From Phycicoccus sp. CSK15P-2 (GTDB lineage: Bacteria > Actinomycetota > Actinomycetes > Actinomycetales > Dermatophilaceae), in NCBI RefSeq assembly GCF_016888005.1, contig NZ_JAFDVE010000001.1:62001-126000 (forward strand): DNA of 64,000 bases, given 5' to 3'. Below are positions 9,191-17,841 of this stretch, piece after piece; the stretch's first letter is position 1, and each line of letters opens with the position of its first letter. The position numbers were made by a program, and so were the translations under genes. The notes below the pieces were generated by a model. That model searched no databases. It was given only the letters and a program-made list of their open reading frames with translations, and had not been told where the DNA came from.

Positions 9191-9231
9191 GTTGACTCCT
9201 GACGTATTCGTGCTCTAGCGTCAGGGTCAAC
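9191..9231. promoter_or_regulatory. Inverted-repeat operator between CGNR gene and exporter
   Basis: GTTGACTCCTGACG (9191–9204) and CGTCAGGGTCAAC (9219–9231) are reverse complements except for one deleted base, separated by 14 nt. The repeat begins directly at the CGNR start codon and lies about 80 nt before the EamA start, an ideal spot for a shared operator. Confidence 0.6.
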
Positions 9232-9307
9232 ATACACAATGACTCCTTACACCAGGGGTGGCTGCGTGCCGCCTCGCCGGCCGGGGAGTGTCCGGAGGGA
9301 GGTTCGG

Positions 9308-10279
9308 ATGGTCGAGATGGTCCGTCGCACGCTGGGTGTCGGTCTCGTGGCGATGCTGCTCGGCAGCTTCGCGTTCGGGACGTCGGGCCCGTTCGCCAAG
9401 TCGCTCATCGACAGCGGCTGGTCGCCCGGTGCCGTCGTCCTCGTGCGGATGGCCGGAGCCACGCTCCTGCTCCTGCCGGTCGGCCTCTGGACCATCCGGC
9501 AGGACCTGGGCGTCCTGCGCCGCGAGCTGGGGCTGCTCCTCTGGTACGGGCTGCTGGCCGTGGGTGCGGCCCAGCTCGGCTACTTCCAGGCCATCGAGCA
9601 CCTCACCGTCGGGGTCGCGCTCCTCATCGAGTACCTCGGGATCGTCGTCGTCGTGCTCTGGGTCTGGATGCTCACCCGTCGGCGCCCCCACGTGCTGACG
9701 GCGGTGGGGGTCGTCCTCGCGGTCGTCGGCCTCGGCCTCGTCCTCGACCTCTCCGGCCGGTCGACCCCGTCGCTGGTCGGCGTCGCCTGGGCGGTCCTCG
9801 CGGCGGTCGGGCTCGCCGGGCACTACGTCCTCGCGGGGCGCGAGACGCATCTGCCGCCGCTCACGTTCGCCGGGGCCGGTCTTCTCGTCGGGTCGCTCGT
9901 GCTGCTGGCGCTCGGCACCCTCGGGATCATCGACCTGCGCGTCGGTGCCTCGGTCGTCGACCTCTCCGGGTCGGCCGTGCCGGCCTGGGTCTCGCTCGCC
10001 GAGCTCGTCCTCGTCGCCGCGGCGGCCGCCTACGTCCTCGGCGTGCTCGGCACACGGCACCTGGGGTCGACACTCGCGTCCTTCGTCGGGCTCACCGAGG
10101 TGATCTTCGCCGTCCTCGTCGCCTGGGTGGTCCTCGGCGAGCTCCCGGGTCCGTGGCAGCTCGCCGGCGGGGTCGTCATCCTCGGCGGGGTCCTCGCGGT
10201 CCGGCTCGGCGAGGCCCGCCACGAACGACGGCGGACCGGCGGTGCCGTCGATTTCGAGGTTCCGGCGCCGGTCGCCTAG
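9308..10279 (+). CDS. EamA/DMT-superfamily exporter
   Basis: A 323-residue inner-membrane protein with ten predicted hydrophobic segments in two EamA repeats. Examples are [23 protein letters not shown] at the N-terminus and [29 protein letters not shown] in the last third; the latter is the hallmark second-repeat helix of drug/metabolite transporters. The ATG at 9308 follows GGAGGGAGG with suitable spacing; an in-frame extension to 9239 overlaps the operator and was rejected. Substrate unknown (amino acids or small metabolites in the family). Likely controlled by the divergent CGNR protein. Confidence 0.85.
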   Translation: MVEMVRRTLGVGLVAMLLGSFAFGTSGPFAKSLIDSGWSPGAVVLVRMAGATLLLLPVGLWTIRQDLGVLRRELGLLLWYGLLAVGAAQLGYFQAIEHLTVGVALLIEYLGIVVVVLWVWMLTRRRPHVLTAVGVVLAVVGLGLVLDLSGRSTPSLVGVAWAVLAAVGLAGHYVLAGRETHLPPLTFAGAGLLVGSLVLLALGTLGIIDLRVGASVVDLSGSAVPAWVSLAELVLVAAAAAYVLGVLGTRHLGSTLASFVGLTEVIFAVLVAWVVLGELPGPWQLAGGVVILGGVLAVRLGEARHERRRTGGAVDFEVPAPVA

Positions 10280-10480
10280 ACTCGCGGGGTTGCCTCGGCG
10301 AGGGACGTCGCACCGGACGAGGGAGTCCGGCAGCCAGAGTGGTGGCTCGACCGTCCGTGATCGACGCTGGCGGCAGGCGAGCCCTCCGGGCCTCGCGGGC
10401 CGTTCGTGCGCCGGTCCGGTGCCACGCCCCGCGTCGAGGACCGACACCCGTCCGTTCCCGAACCATTCCCAGGAGTTCCC
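10277..10480 (+). promoter_or_regulatory. Promoter and long leader of rplY
   Basis: TAGACT (10277–10282), overlapping the exporter stop, is a good -10 element. It would give a leader of about 190 nt before the rplY GTG, long for a leader in this window and compatible with autoregulation of a ribosomal protein gene. I could not define a convincing structure in it. Confidence 0.35.
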
Positions 10481-11161
10481 GTGTCCACCGAGGTCACCCG
10501 GCTCGTCGTCGAGCAGCGCACGCAGTTCGGCAAGGGCGCAGCCCGCAAGATCCGCCGCGCCGACAAGATCCCCGCCGTCATGTACGGCCACGGCACGGCT
10601 CCCGTGCACATCACGCTGCCGGGCCACGAGGCGATGCTCGCGCTCAAGCACACCAACGCCCTGCTCACGCTCGTCATCGACGGCGAGGAGCACATGGCCC
10701 TGGCGAAGGACGTCCAGCGCGACCCCATCAAGCCGATCATCGAGCACGTCGACCTCGTCGTCGTGCGCAAGGGCGAGAAGGTCACCGTCGAGGTGGGTGT
10801 CCACGTCGAGGGCGAGGCCGCGCCGGAGACCGTCGTCACCACCGCCCTCACGACCCTCGAGGTCGAGGTCGAGGCGACGAACATCCCCGAGTGGGTCACC
10901 GTCTCCGTCGAGGGCTTCGAGGCCGGGACCCAGGTCCTCGCGGGCCAGGTCGAGCTCCCCGAGGGTGCCGAGCTCGTCACCGACCCCGAGTACCTGGTCG
11001 TCAACGTCACCCAGCAGCAGTCGCAGGAAGAGCTCGAGGCCGAGCTCGAGGACGCCGAGGCCGAGGCCGGCATCGAGCGCGAGGAGTCCGACGAGGAGGC
11101 CGCCGAGGGCGAGTCCGCCGAGGACGCCGGCGCCGAGGGCGAGTCCACGGACGAGTCCTGA
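10481..11161 (+). CDS. rplY: Ribosomal protein bL25 (Ctc/TL5 type)
   Basis: 5S rRNA-binding large-subunit protein of the long general-stress (CTC) type, 226 residues. The N-terminal L25 domain has [24 protein letters not shown] and the C-terminal TL5 beta domain has [17 protein letters not shown]…[16 protein letters not shown]…[19 protein letters not shown] strongly acidic tail ([24 protein letters not shown]…) ends the protein, as is common in actinobacteria. The GTG start follows AGGAG. Together with pth downstream it matches the conserved rplY–pth pair. Confidence 0.95.
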   Translation: MSTEVTRLVVEQRTQFGKGAARKIRRADKIPAVMYGHGTAPVHITLPGHEAMLALKHTNALLTLVIDGEEHMALAKDVQRDPIKPIIEHVDLVVVRKGEKVTVEVGVHVEGEAAPETVVTTALTTLEVEVEATNIPEWVTVSVEGFEAGTQVLAGQVELPEGAELVTDPEYLVVNVTQQQSQEELEAELEDAEAEAGIEREESDEEAAEGESAEDAGAEGESTDES

Positions 11162-11174
11162 GCGCTCCCGCTCC

Positions 11175-11214
11175 GCACGGGGCCCGGTCCGCCACGGACC
11201 GGGCCCCGTCGTGC
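11175..11214 (+). terminator. Strong hairpin terminator after rplY
   Basis: GGGGCCCGGTCCG and CGGACCGGGCCCC are perfect 13-bp arms with a three-base loop, and outer GCAC/GTGC bases extend the stem. It lies between rplY and pth. Confidence 0.8.
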
Positions 11215-11243
11215 GTCCCCGTCCGGATGGCAGGATCGGTCCC

Positions 11244-11846
11244 GTGAGCGACTCCGCACCCTGGCTCGTCGTCGGCCTCGGCAACCCGGGACCGCAGTAC
11301 GCGGGCAACCGGCACAATGTCGGGGCCATGGTGGTCGAGGAGCTGGCCGGCCGCACCGGGACGAGCCTGCGCACCCACAAGGCCCGGGCCTCCGCGGCAC
11401 AGGTCCGGGTCGGCACGGGACCCGGGGGAGTGCCCGGCCCGCGCGCCGTCCTCGCCGTCCCCGGCTGCTACATGAACGAGTCCGGCGGGCCGGTCAAGGC
11501 GTTGCTGTCGTTCTTCTCCGTGCCCGCCGAGCGGCTCGTCGTGGTCCACGACGAGCTCGACATCGACCCCGGGGTGGTCCGGCTCAAGCGCGGTGGGGGC
11601 GAAGGCGGGCACAACGGGCTGCGCTCGGTGAGCTCGGCGCTCGGGTCCCGGGACTACCACCGGGTGCGCGTCGGCATCGGCCGGCCGCCGGGCCGGATGG
11701 ACCCCGCCGACTACGTGCTGCGCGACTTCTCACCGACCGAGCGCAAGGACCTGCCCTTCACCGTGGGGGACGCGGCCGACGCCGTCGAGCAGCTCGTCAC
11801 CGTCGGCCTTCTCGAGGCGCAGCAGCGGGTGCACGCACCCCGTTGA
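11244..11846 (+). CDS. pth: Peptidyl-tRNA hydrolase
   Basis: Releases tRNA from peptidyl-tRNA that drops off the ribosome; cytosolic and essential in most bacteria. The 200 residues begin with [25 protein letters not shown], containing the catalytic His of the NxxHNxG motif. They continue with [48 protein letters not shown] and [22 protein letters not shown], all canonical Pth segments. A GTG start without an obvious Shine–Dalgarno gives the expected N-terminus. The mfd gene, a usual close neighbour, is displaced by about 20 kb of polysaccharide genes. Confidence 0.96.
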   Translation: MSDSAPWLVVGLGNPGPQYAGNRHNVGAMVVEELAGRTGTSLRTHKARASAAQVRVGTGPGGVPGPRAVLAVPGCYMNESGGPVKALLSFFSVPAERLVVVHDELDIDPGVVRLKRGGGEGGHNGLRSVSSALGSRDYHRVRVGIGRPPGRMDPADYVLRDFSPTERKDLPFTVGDAADAVEQLVTVGLLEAQQRVHAPR

Positions 11847-12027
11847 CCTGCGCGGTCCGGGAGGCCGTTCGGTGGGCGGCGACGGCCGTACGCGGCCGGG
11901 ACCGCGGTGGGGGTGACCCCGGTGTGGTGCCTGCGCCGGGGCCGGGGTGGTGCCGCCACCACTATCCGGGGATGACGCTTCCGGGGGGCCGCACGTTGTG
12001 GCTACAGTGGCCGACATCCGTAGCGAG

Positions 12028-12180
12028 CGGTGCAGGGCCGTTCGTCACGGGAAGTACTGATGCAGGCGAGTCCCACCGCTTCCGAGCGGCGGTGTCCGGC
12101 CTGATATAGCGCTTCGAACTCCATCGATTGCAGGGGTCGACGGTTCGATGAGTATTACTCAGAGCGTTGGCGCGCGCCCG
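12028..12180 (+). ncRNA. Repeated structured leader RNA element, copy A
   Basis: The region between pth and the sugar transferase (11847–12147) holds a sequence that recurs at 27020–27160. Shared parts: CGGTGCAGGGC (12028–12038), a second GCAGG (12062–12066), a hairpin with loop TTCCGA (stem CCGC 12076–12079 with GCGG 12086–12089), and a 41-nt core (12112–12152) with one mismatch to copy B. Within the core, CTC-C-ATCGA (12119–12127) can pair with TCGATGAG (12145–12152), with one bulge. The last bases instead can form GAGT/ACTC (12150–12160). The ATG at 12148 lies in the switching helix, and AGGGG in its loop resembles a ribosome binding site. A GC hairpin TGGCCG/CGGCCA follows at 12218–12233. 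I interpret it as a cis-regulatory RNA; ligand unknown. Confidence 0.7.
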
Positions 12181-13674
12181 TGGACACCTCCACGTCAGCG
12201 CCGAGCTCACATTGACCTGGCCGCATACGGCCATGCCCGGGTCGTGCACGGGCTCGCCGCCTGGGAGCGGCGTCACCACCTCAGGGCCTTCGGGCTCGAC
12301 ATCCTCGCCGCGGTCGCCGCCGTCGTGGGTGCTCTCGTCGGGCGCGACGCGCTCCTCGGGTCGCACGCGGTCCTCGACGACCCGTCCACGCCGTTGCGCG
12401 GGGCGCTGCTCGTGGCGGCCTGGCCGCTGCTGCTCGCCCGGCACGGTGGGTACGCGTCGCGGTACGTCGGCGCGGGCACGGAGGAGTACCGGGCCGTGAC
12501 CCGGGCCGCCCTCGCGCTCGTCGCGCTCGTCGCGTTCATGTCGTACGCGCTGAAGCTCGAGTTCTCGCGCGGAGTGCTCCTCCTGGCGGTGCCGGTCATG
12601 GCGGGTGCGACGCTCGTGCTGCGCTGGATGCTGCGCCGCCGGCTGGCGGCCGCCCGCGAGAGGGGCAGGTTCCTCAGGCCCACCGTGCTCGTCGGTGAGG
12701 CGCACGCGGTCCGGGACGTCCTCCAGCGCATCGGCGCTGATCCCCGGACCACCGGGATGCGGGTGTCCGGGGTGTGCGTCAGCGACCCCCACGACCCCGT
12801 CCTGGCCAGCGACGAGTTCGTCGGGGTCCCCGTCCTCGGGGACGAGGCCTCGGCGGTCGAGGCCGTCGAACGGGTCGGTGCCGAGGCGGTCGCCGTCGCG
12901 AGCAGCCCGACGATGTCGGGCCACGCGCTGCGGCGGCTCGGCTGGGCGCTGGAGCAGAGGGACGTCGACCTGCTCGTCGCCCCGGGCGTGGTCGAGGTCG
13001 CGGGGCCGCGGCTCACGATGCGCCGCGCGGCCGGGCTCCCGCTGCTGCACGTCGAGCGTCCCGTGCTCAGCGGGATCCGGTACGGCCTGAAGCTCGCCGG
13101 CGACCGCGTGCTCGCCGCGACCGCGCTCCTCGTGATGTCGCCGCTCTTCCTCCTCGTCGCGCTGCTGGTCAGGCTCGACTCCCGCGGACCGGCGTTCTTC
13201 CGCCAGGACAGGGTCGGTGAGGGCGGACGCATGTTCTCGATGCTCAAGTTCCGCACCATGGTCCCGGACGCGGAGGCCCGCCTGGAGCAGATGCGCGAGG
13301 GGCACGACGGCAACGCCGTGTTGTTCAAGCGGCGCAAGGACCCTCGTGTCACCCGGGTCGGGGCGTTCCTACGGCGGTTCTCGATCGACGAGCTCCCGCA
13401 GCTGTTCAACGTCGTGCGCGGCGAGATGTCACTGGTGGGTCCGCGGCCTCCGCTGACCCGCGAGGTCGACGAGTACGAGAACGACGTCGTCCGCCGCCTC
13501 CGGGTGCGGCCGGGCATGACCGGCCTGTGGCAGGTGTCGGGGCGCAGCGACCTCTCGTGGGTCGACTCGGTCCGTCTCGACCTCTGGTACGTCGACAACT
13601 GGTCACTCGCGCTCGACGCCCAGATCCTGCTCCGCACGGCCAAGGCGGTCCTGCGCGGGCAGGGGGCCTACTGA
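12148..13674 (+). CDS. Exopolysaccharide polyprenyl-phosphate sugar-1-phosphate transferase
   Basis: Starts the glycan by moving a hexose-1-phosphate from a nucleotide sugar to undecaprenyl phosphate at the membrane. 508 residues: N-terminal hydrophobic helices (about 50–150), a CoA-binding-like NAD-type domain (FLRPTVLVGEAHAVRDVLQRIG, about 170–300), a further membrane helix (LAATALLVMSPLFLLVALLVRL) and the catalytic bacterial sugar transferase domain. The last carries FFRQDRVGEGGRMFSMLKFRTM, FLRRFSIDELPQLFNVVRGEMSLVGPRPPL and RVRPGMTGLWQVSGRSDLSW. WbaP/WcaJ-type architecture. The ATG at 12148 lies inside the conserved leader element; GTG at 12244 is an alternative start. First gene of the polysaccharide cluster. 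Confidence 0.92.
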   Translation: MSITQSVGARPWTPPRQRRAHIDLAAYGHARVVHGLAAWERRHHLRAFGLDILAAVAAVVGALVGRDALLGSHAVLDDPSTPLRGALLVAAWPLLLARHGGYASRYVGAGTEEYRAVTRAALALVALVAFMSYALKLEFSRGVLLLAVPVMAGATLVLRWMLRRRLAAARERGRFLRPTVLVGEAHAVRDVLQRIGADPRTTGMRVSGVCVSDPHDPVLASDEFVGVPVLGDEASAVEAVERVGAEAVAVASSPTMSGHALRRLGWALEQRDVDLLVAPGVVEVAGPRLTMRRAAGLPLLHVERPVLSGIRYGLKLAGDRVLAATALLVMSPLFLLVALLVRLDSRGPAFFRQDRVGEGGRMFSMLKFRTMVPDAEARLEQMREGHDGNAVLFKRRKDPRVTRVGAFLRRFSIDELPQLFNVVRGEMSLVGPRPPLTREVDEYENDVVRRLRVRPGMTGLWQVSGRSDLSWVDSVRLDLWYVDNWSLALDAQILLRTAKAVLRGQGAY

Positions 13675-13744
13675 TGCGCATCCCTCCCCAGGTCGCCGTG
13701 TCGCGGCGTCTCCCCTCCTGACCGGCAGAAGGACGAGTTCCCCC

Positions 13745-14767
13745 ATGTACCACCGCACCCCCCACCGGGGCCGCAGGGCCTTCGGCTCCGGCGACGGCCC
13801 CACCCTCCTCGTCGCGTCCACGGGCGGCCACCTCGAGGAGATGGTCCGGCTGCGCGAGCGGATGGGCCCCCAGCTCGGCGAGGTCGAGTGGGCCACGTTC
13901 GACGACGACCAGTCGCGCGGGGTGCTCCACGGGGAGGTCGTCCACCACGTCGCGTACATCCCTCCCCGCGGCTACCGGGAGCTGCTCCGCGCGGGCCTTC
14001 CCACCATCCGGATGCTGCGGCGCGGGGGCTACCGCGCCATCGTGTCCACCGGCGCCGGTGTCGCGCTGCCGTTCTTCGCGGCCGGGCGGGCGCTCGGCAT
14101 CCCGTGCCACTACATCGAGAGCGCCGCACGGGCCGACAAGCCGAGCCTCACCGGATCGCTCGCCGAGCACATCCCGGGTGTCCGGCTGTACAGCCAGTAC
14201 GAGACCCTCGCAACGGGCCGGTGGAGCTACGCCGGGTCGCTGTTCGACGGCTACGAGGCGGAGAGCGCGCAGGCGGCACCCCGGGGTGACCGCGGCGCGC
14301 AACGGGTCGTCGTGTCCCTCGGCACGATGCGCACCTACGGCTTCCGACGCGCGGTGGAGCGGCTCGTCGAGACCCTCCCGGAGGTCACCTCGGCCGACGC
14401 CGAGGTGCTCTGGCAGACCGGTGCCACCGACCTCGCCGGCCTCGGGGTCCGGGGACGCGGCCTCATCCCGGCCGACGAGCTACGGGCGGCGGTGGCCGAG
14501 GCCGACCTCGTCGTCGCCCACGGCGGCATCGGCTCGGCACTCATGGCCTTGGACTCCGGGCACGCACCCGTCCTCCTGCCTCGTCGGGCCCGGCACCACG
14601 AGCACGTCGACGACCACCAGTCCTACATCTGCCAGGCGCTCGACGCGCGCGGCATCGCCGTCGGCCGCGAGGTCTCCGACCTCGGGGTCGAGGACCTGTG
14701 GCGGGCCTACAACACCCGGGTCGGGGTCAGCGGCGACCCCGCCCCTCTCACCTTGAAGGTGGCGTAG
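13745..14767 (+). CDS. Alg14/Alg13-type fused glycosyltransferase
   Basis: 340 residues joining two halves that are separate proteins in eukaryotes and in many bacterial EPS clusters. The N-terminal half (about 20–170) is Alg14-like, with LLVASTGGHLEEMVRLRERM and AIVSTGAGVALPFFAAGRALGIPCHYIESAA. The C-terminal half (about 185–330) is a GT28/Alg13-like nucleotide-sugar domain with VVVSLGTMRTYGFRRAVERL, EVLWQTGATDL and ADLVVAHGGIGSALMALDSGHAPVLLPRR…HEHVDDHQ. The family adds the second sugar (GlcNAc or a glucuronyl/glucosyl residue) to a lipid-linked first sugar, which suits its place directly after the initiating transferase. Donor unknown. Confidence 0.85.
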   Translation: MYHRTPHRGRRAFGSGDGPTLLVASTGGHLEEMVRLRERMGPQLGEVEWATFDDDQSRGVLHGEVVHHVAYIPPRGYRELLRAGLPTIRMLRRGGYRAIVSTGAGVALPFFAAGRALGIPCHYIESAARADKPSLTGSLAEHIPGVRLYSQYETLATGRWSYAGSLFDGYEAESAQAAPRGDRGAQRVVVSLGTMRTYGFRRAVERLVETLPEVTSADAEVLWQTGATDLAGLGVRGRGLIPADELRAAVAEADLVVAHGGIGSALMALDSGHAPVLLPRRARHHEHVDDHQSYICQALDARGIAVGREVSDLGVEDLWRAYNTRVGVSGDPAPLTLKVA

Positions 14768-14770
14768 CAG

Positions 14771-15700
14771 ATGGGAGTCGACACGATGGTGGAACCGGTC
14801 CGGATGCGGCACCCCGTGCGTGGGCTCGCCCCGGTGCTCGTCACCGGCATGCCCCGGTCCGGCACGACCTGGCTCGCCCGGCTGCTCGCGCAGGCCCCGG
14901 GTGCCGCGATGACCGGCCGGGAGCCGATGAACCCCCGTGGTCGCCAGTACGCCCTGGGCGGGACGCTCGAGGGCTGGGCCCGGCTGTGCGAGCCCACGCC
15001 GCTCCAGGAGCGCACACTGCGCCGTGCCTACCGGGGGACGACGCCGTTCGTCTACAGCCGGTACGGGGTGCGTCAGTCGGCCGCCCTCCTTCCCGGGACG
15101 CGGCGGATCGTCAAGGACCCGTTCGCCCTCCTCTCGATGCCTGCCGTGCACGCGGCCACCGGGGCACGGCCGGTCCTCATCCACCGGCACCCCGGGGCGA
15201 TGCTCACGAGCTACCGGCGGATGGGATGGCTGCCCGACCTCGAGGAGCTCGCCCCGATCGTCGCCCGCTACGAGGCGCAGCGCGATCCGGAGGACCCCGT
15301 GGTTCCTCGTCTGCCCGCGGACGCCGCGGCCGACAGCGCGACGGCCATGGGGTGGTTCTGGGCGGCGCTGTACGCCATGGCCCTCGCCGACCTCCGGCAC
15401 GTCCCGAACGTCGTCGTCGTCGCCCACGAGGACGTCGCGAGCGACATCGCGGTCTGCCGGGCGCTGCACTCCGAGCTCGCGCTCCCGTGGGGCTCGGCTG
15501 CCGCTGCCGAGCTGGCGCGCAAGGGCACCGGCCGGGTCACGAGCACCGGGCTGCACAACTTCGAGCGTCCGCCGGCCGAGGTCGCGTTCGCCTGGCGCGG
15601 ACAGCTCGACCCGGCGGAGGTCGAGGAGGTCGAGGAGATCACCCACGACGTGCGCGAGCGGCTCGCCCAGGCCGACTTCATCGTCACTCCGTGGCCCTGA
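14771..15700 (+). CDS. Sulfotransferase, first of three in the cluster
   Basis: A 309-residue PAPS-dependent sulfotransferase fold. The 5'-phosphosulfate-binding loop is VTGMPRSGTTWLARLLAQAPG near residue 24, and the 3'-phosphate-binding stretch is PVLIHRHPGAMLTSYRRMG near residue 137, with KDPFALLSMP before it. It starts three nt after the glycosyltransferase stop, so it is co-transcribed. Expected to sulfate a sugar hydroxyl of the glycan or its lipid-linked repeat; the acceptor is an inference. The 3' end converges on the GT2 gene 40 nt away. Confidence 0.85.
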   Translation: MGVDTMVEPVRMRHPVRGLAPVLVTGMPRSGTTWLARLLAQAPGAAMTGREPMNPRGRQYALGGTLEGWARLCEPTPLQERTLRRAYRGTTPFVYSRYGVRQSAALLPGTRRIVKDPFALLSMPAVHAATGARPVLIHRHPGAMLTSYRRMGWLPDLEELAPIVARYEAQRDPEDPVVPRLPADAAADSATAMGWFWAALYAMALADLRHVPNVVVVAHEDVASDIAVCRALHSELALPWGSAAAAELARKGTGRVTSTGLHNFERPPAEVAFAWRGQLDPAEVEEVEEITHDVRERLAQADFIVTPWP

Positions 15701-15740
15701 CACACCCCCTGGCCGTCGGGGCGCAGTCAGGGTCGGCTCG

Positions 15741-16685
15741 CTAGACGCCGTGCCCGCGCCGGTTCAGCTCACGCTGGATCCACTCGCCGGGGACCCCCGC
15801 GAGCACGAGCAGCGCGAGCGGCCACCGGCGCTCACGCGGGTTCCGCCGGGCGCAGCGCCACGTCCATCGCAGGGCCTCACGGCGCTCGCCGAGCACGGCG
15901 TGCCCGAACGCGAGCTTGCCGTACTGCAGGCCGGCCCCGACCCGGTCGGCCTCGATCTCGGGATGGTTCGCGAGGAGCCACGCGTGCGCCTCGTTCTTGT
16001 CCCGCCAGGCGTCGTTGAAGTACGACGACGCCCCCCATCGGATGCCGACGAGCGGCTCGTCGACGTGGGCGATGGGCGCGCTGCGCGCGGCCCGGATGAG
16101 GAGGTCCCAGTCCTCGGCCATGCTGCGGGGGAGGGACTCGTCGACGAGCCCGATGCCGCCCAGCAGGGCCTCGCGTCGGAAGACGAACGAGGACGAGTGG
16201 AGCATCGCCATCCGGGACCGGGCCATGTCGTGGATGGTCACGGTCTCCCGCCCCGCGAGCCGGACGGTGGCGCGGTCCCCGAAGTCGACCCGCATCGCGG
16301 TGGTCGCGAGCTCGGCGTCCGGTTCGGCCAGCAGGCGGTCCATCTGGCGGGCCAGCTTGCCCGGGAGCCAGACGTCGTCGTCGTCGCAGAACGCCACGAA
16401 CTCGGTGTCGAGGGCCAGGATGCCGGTGTTGCGCGACCCGGCCAGCCCGGGCGTGCGGTCGTTCGTCGTGACCACCACCCGGCGGGTGGGGTCGTCGAGC
16501 CCGAGGGTGTGGTCGGGCTCGCTGCGGTCGAAGACGAGGACGACGTGGATCGGCCCCGGGTAGTCCTGCTCGAGGATCGAGCGCAGCGCCTCGCGCATCA
16601 GCGCCGGCCGGTCGTACGTCGCGAGCACCACGCCGACCGCGGGACGCCGGTCCGCGACCTCGTCGGCAGCGTCGTTCGTCGTCAC
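15741..16685 (-). CDS. Family 2 glycosyltransferase
   Basis: A 314-residue GT-A enzyme with AVGVVLATYDRPALMREALRSIL at the N-terminus, LAGSRNTGILALDTEFVAFCDDDDVWLPGKLARQM (the DxD metal/nucleotide-sugar site) near residue 95, and SMAEDWDLLIRAA (the ED acid/base region) near residue 190. It has no membrane anchor. It reads opposite to most of the cluster and follows the GH26-like gene by 55 nt, probably in one leftward transcript. It would add a sugar to the repeat unit; donor and acceptor unknown. Confidence 0.88.
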   Translation of the reverse strand: MTTNDAADEVADRRPAVGVVLATYDRPALMREALRSILEQDYPGPIHVVLVFDRSEPDHTLGLDDPTRRVVVTTNDRTPGLAGSRNTGILALDTEFVAFCDDDDVWLPGKLARQMDRLLAEPDAELATTAMRVDFGDRATVRLAGRETVTIHDMARSRMAMLHSSSFVFRREALLGGIGLVDESLPRSMAEDWDLLIRAARSAPIAHVDEPLVGIRWGASSYFNDAWRDKNEAHAWLLANHPEIEADRVGAGLQYGKLAFGHAVLGERREALRWTWRCARRNPRERRWPLALLVLAGVPGEWIQRELNRRGHGV

Positions 16686-16740
16686 GCTGAGATCCTCTCC
16701 GATCAGGGGGCCGGTCCGCAGGCCTTCCGCGGCGGGCAGT

Positions 16741-17742
16741 CTACGGAGCGGCGTCGACCGGGAGCCGCGCGAACACCTCGGACGCCGCCAGCCCTCTCAG
16801 CGTGTCGCGCATGGTCGGGTCGTTCGAGTACCGGAAGTCGCACGTCCCGGAGTAGTCCCACAGCCCGAGCGCACGGATGCGCGGACGCTCCCGGAGCATC
16901 GCCGGGATCTGGGCGTACCACTGCTGACGGGTCATGGGCGCGTCCTCCGCGAGAATCCCGCCGAGCTCGCTCACCATGAGGGGCTTCTCGGGGTCGATGC
17001 CGTGGCGCGGGCCCTCGACCTCCAGCCAGTCGTGGAAGACGTCGACGGCCTCGCCCACCGTCGTGGACGGCTCGAGCGGGTCGCACCCGGAGCGGGTGTA
17101 GGCGTCCCAGCTCACCCAGTCGACGACGTCGTTGCCCGGCCAGAACTCGCCGACGTGGTGCAGGGTGTCCTCCAGGGCGGCCGCGACCCACACCCAGACC
17201 GCGTTGTCGGCGCCCTCCTCGTGGAAGATGCCGTGGACCCGGCGCCACGCGGCCACGAAGTCCTGCGGGGTACCGCGGCCCTGCTTCTTCGGCAGGTCCA
17301 TCTCGTGGTCGTAGGTGACCATGACGGGCGCGTCGAGGGACGCGATGCCGCGGGCCTGGTCGCGCAGGCGGTCGTCGTGCAGCCCGGCCGCGACGTCGGC
17401 CCAGGTGTGGTCCGTGGGGGAAGGCCCCACACGGGTCTCGATGTTGAGGTGCAGAGCACGTCCGGAGTCGACGAGCGCGCGCTCCTCGTCGGTGGGCACG
17501 GTGTCGTCCAGACCGTGGAAGCGGTACACGAGGTCGTACGGACGACCCGCGAACCGCTCGGCCTCCGCGAGCGACCCGAGGTCGGGCCGCTCGGAGGTGA
17601 CCCCGAGCAGGACGCCACACGGTGACGACCCGTCGTCGGCCAGCGCGCACCTGTCGCCGCGGAGCACGAGGTAGCCGGCCAGGACGGCCCCGAGGGCCAC
17701 GGCGGAGACGAGCCCCACGACGACCATCCGGGACGCGGACAC
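16741..17742 (-). CDS. Membrane-anchored GH26-like glycosidase
   Basis: 333 residues with an N-terminal hydrophobic anchor (MVVVGLVSAVALGAVLAGYLVL) then a GH26-type barrel: VMVTYDHEMDLPKKQGRGTPQDFVAAWRRVHGIF carries the acid/base Glu in a His-Glu pair, and KPLMVSELGG carries the nucleophile Glu. WPGNDVVDWVSWDAY is also characteristic. The GTG at 17742 was chosen because AGGAGG lies just upstream; a longer frame to 17826 runs into the promoter of the divergent flippase gene. Known GH26 enzymes cut beta-mannans and related glucans. Within a polysaccharide cluster it more likely trims or releases the cell's own glycan. Confidence 0.82.
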   Translation of the reverse strand: MSASRMVVVGLVSAVALGAVLAGYLVLRGDRCALADDGSSPCGVLLGVTSERPDLGSLAEAERFAGRPYDLVYRFHGLDDTVPTDEERALVDSGRALHLNIETRVGPSPTDHTWADVAAGLHDDRLRDQARGIASLDAPVMVTYDHEMDLPKKQGRGTPQDFVAAWRRVHGIFHEEGADNAVWVWVAAALEDTLHHVGEFWPGNDVVDWVSWDAYTRSGCDPLEPSTTVGEAVDVFHDWLEVEGPRHGIDPEKPLMVSELGGILAEDAPMTRQQWYAQIPAMLRERPRIRALGLWDYSGTCDFRYSNDPTMRDTLRGLAASEVFARLPVDAAP

Positions 17743-17841
17743 GCTGGCCTCCTGGGCTGGACGAGGGACGTCCGAAGTGTAGGTGGCGGCGCCGGCCGAC
17801 CCGGCGCCGCATCCGTGGGAGGGCATGCCACCCTAGGGCCC

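Noticed and set aside
12112-12124. TTCGAACTCC in the leader element resembles a tRNA T-loop
   Set aside because: No acceptor, D or anticodon stems can be formed around it in either copy.
12028-12180. Assignment of the leader element to SAM-IV, cobalamin, ydaO or GEMM riboswitches
   Set aside because: The diagnostic core motifs of these classes that I know are absent; a covariance-model search is needed for others.
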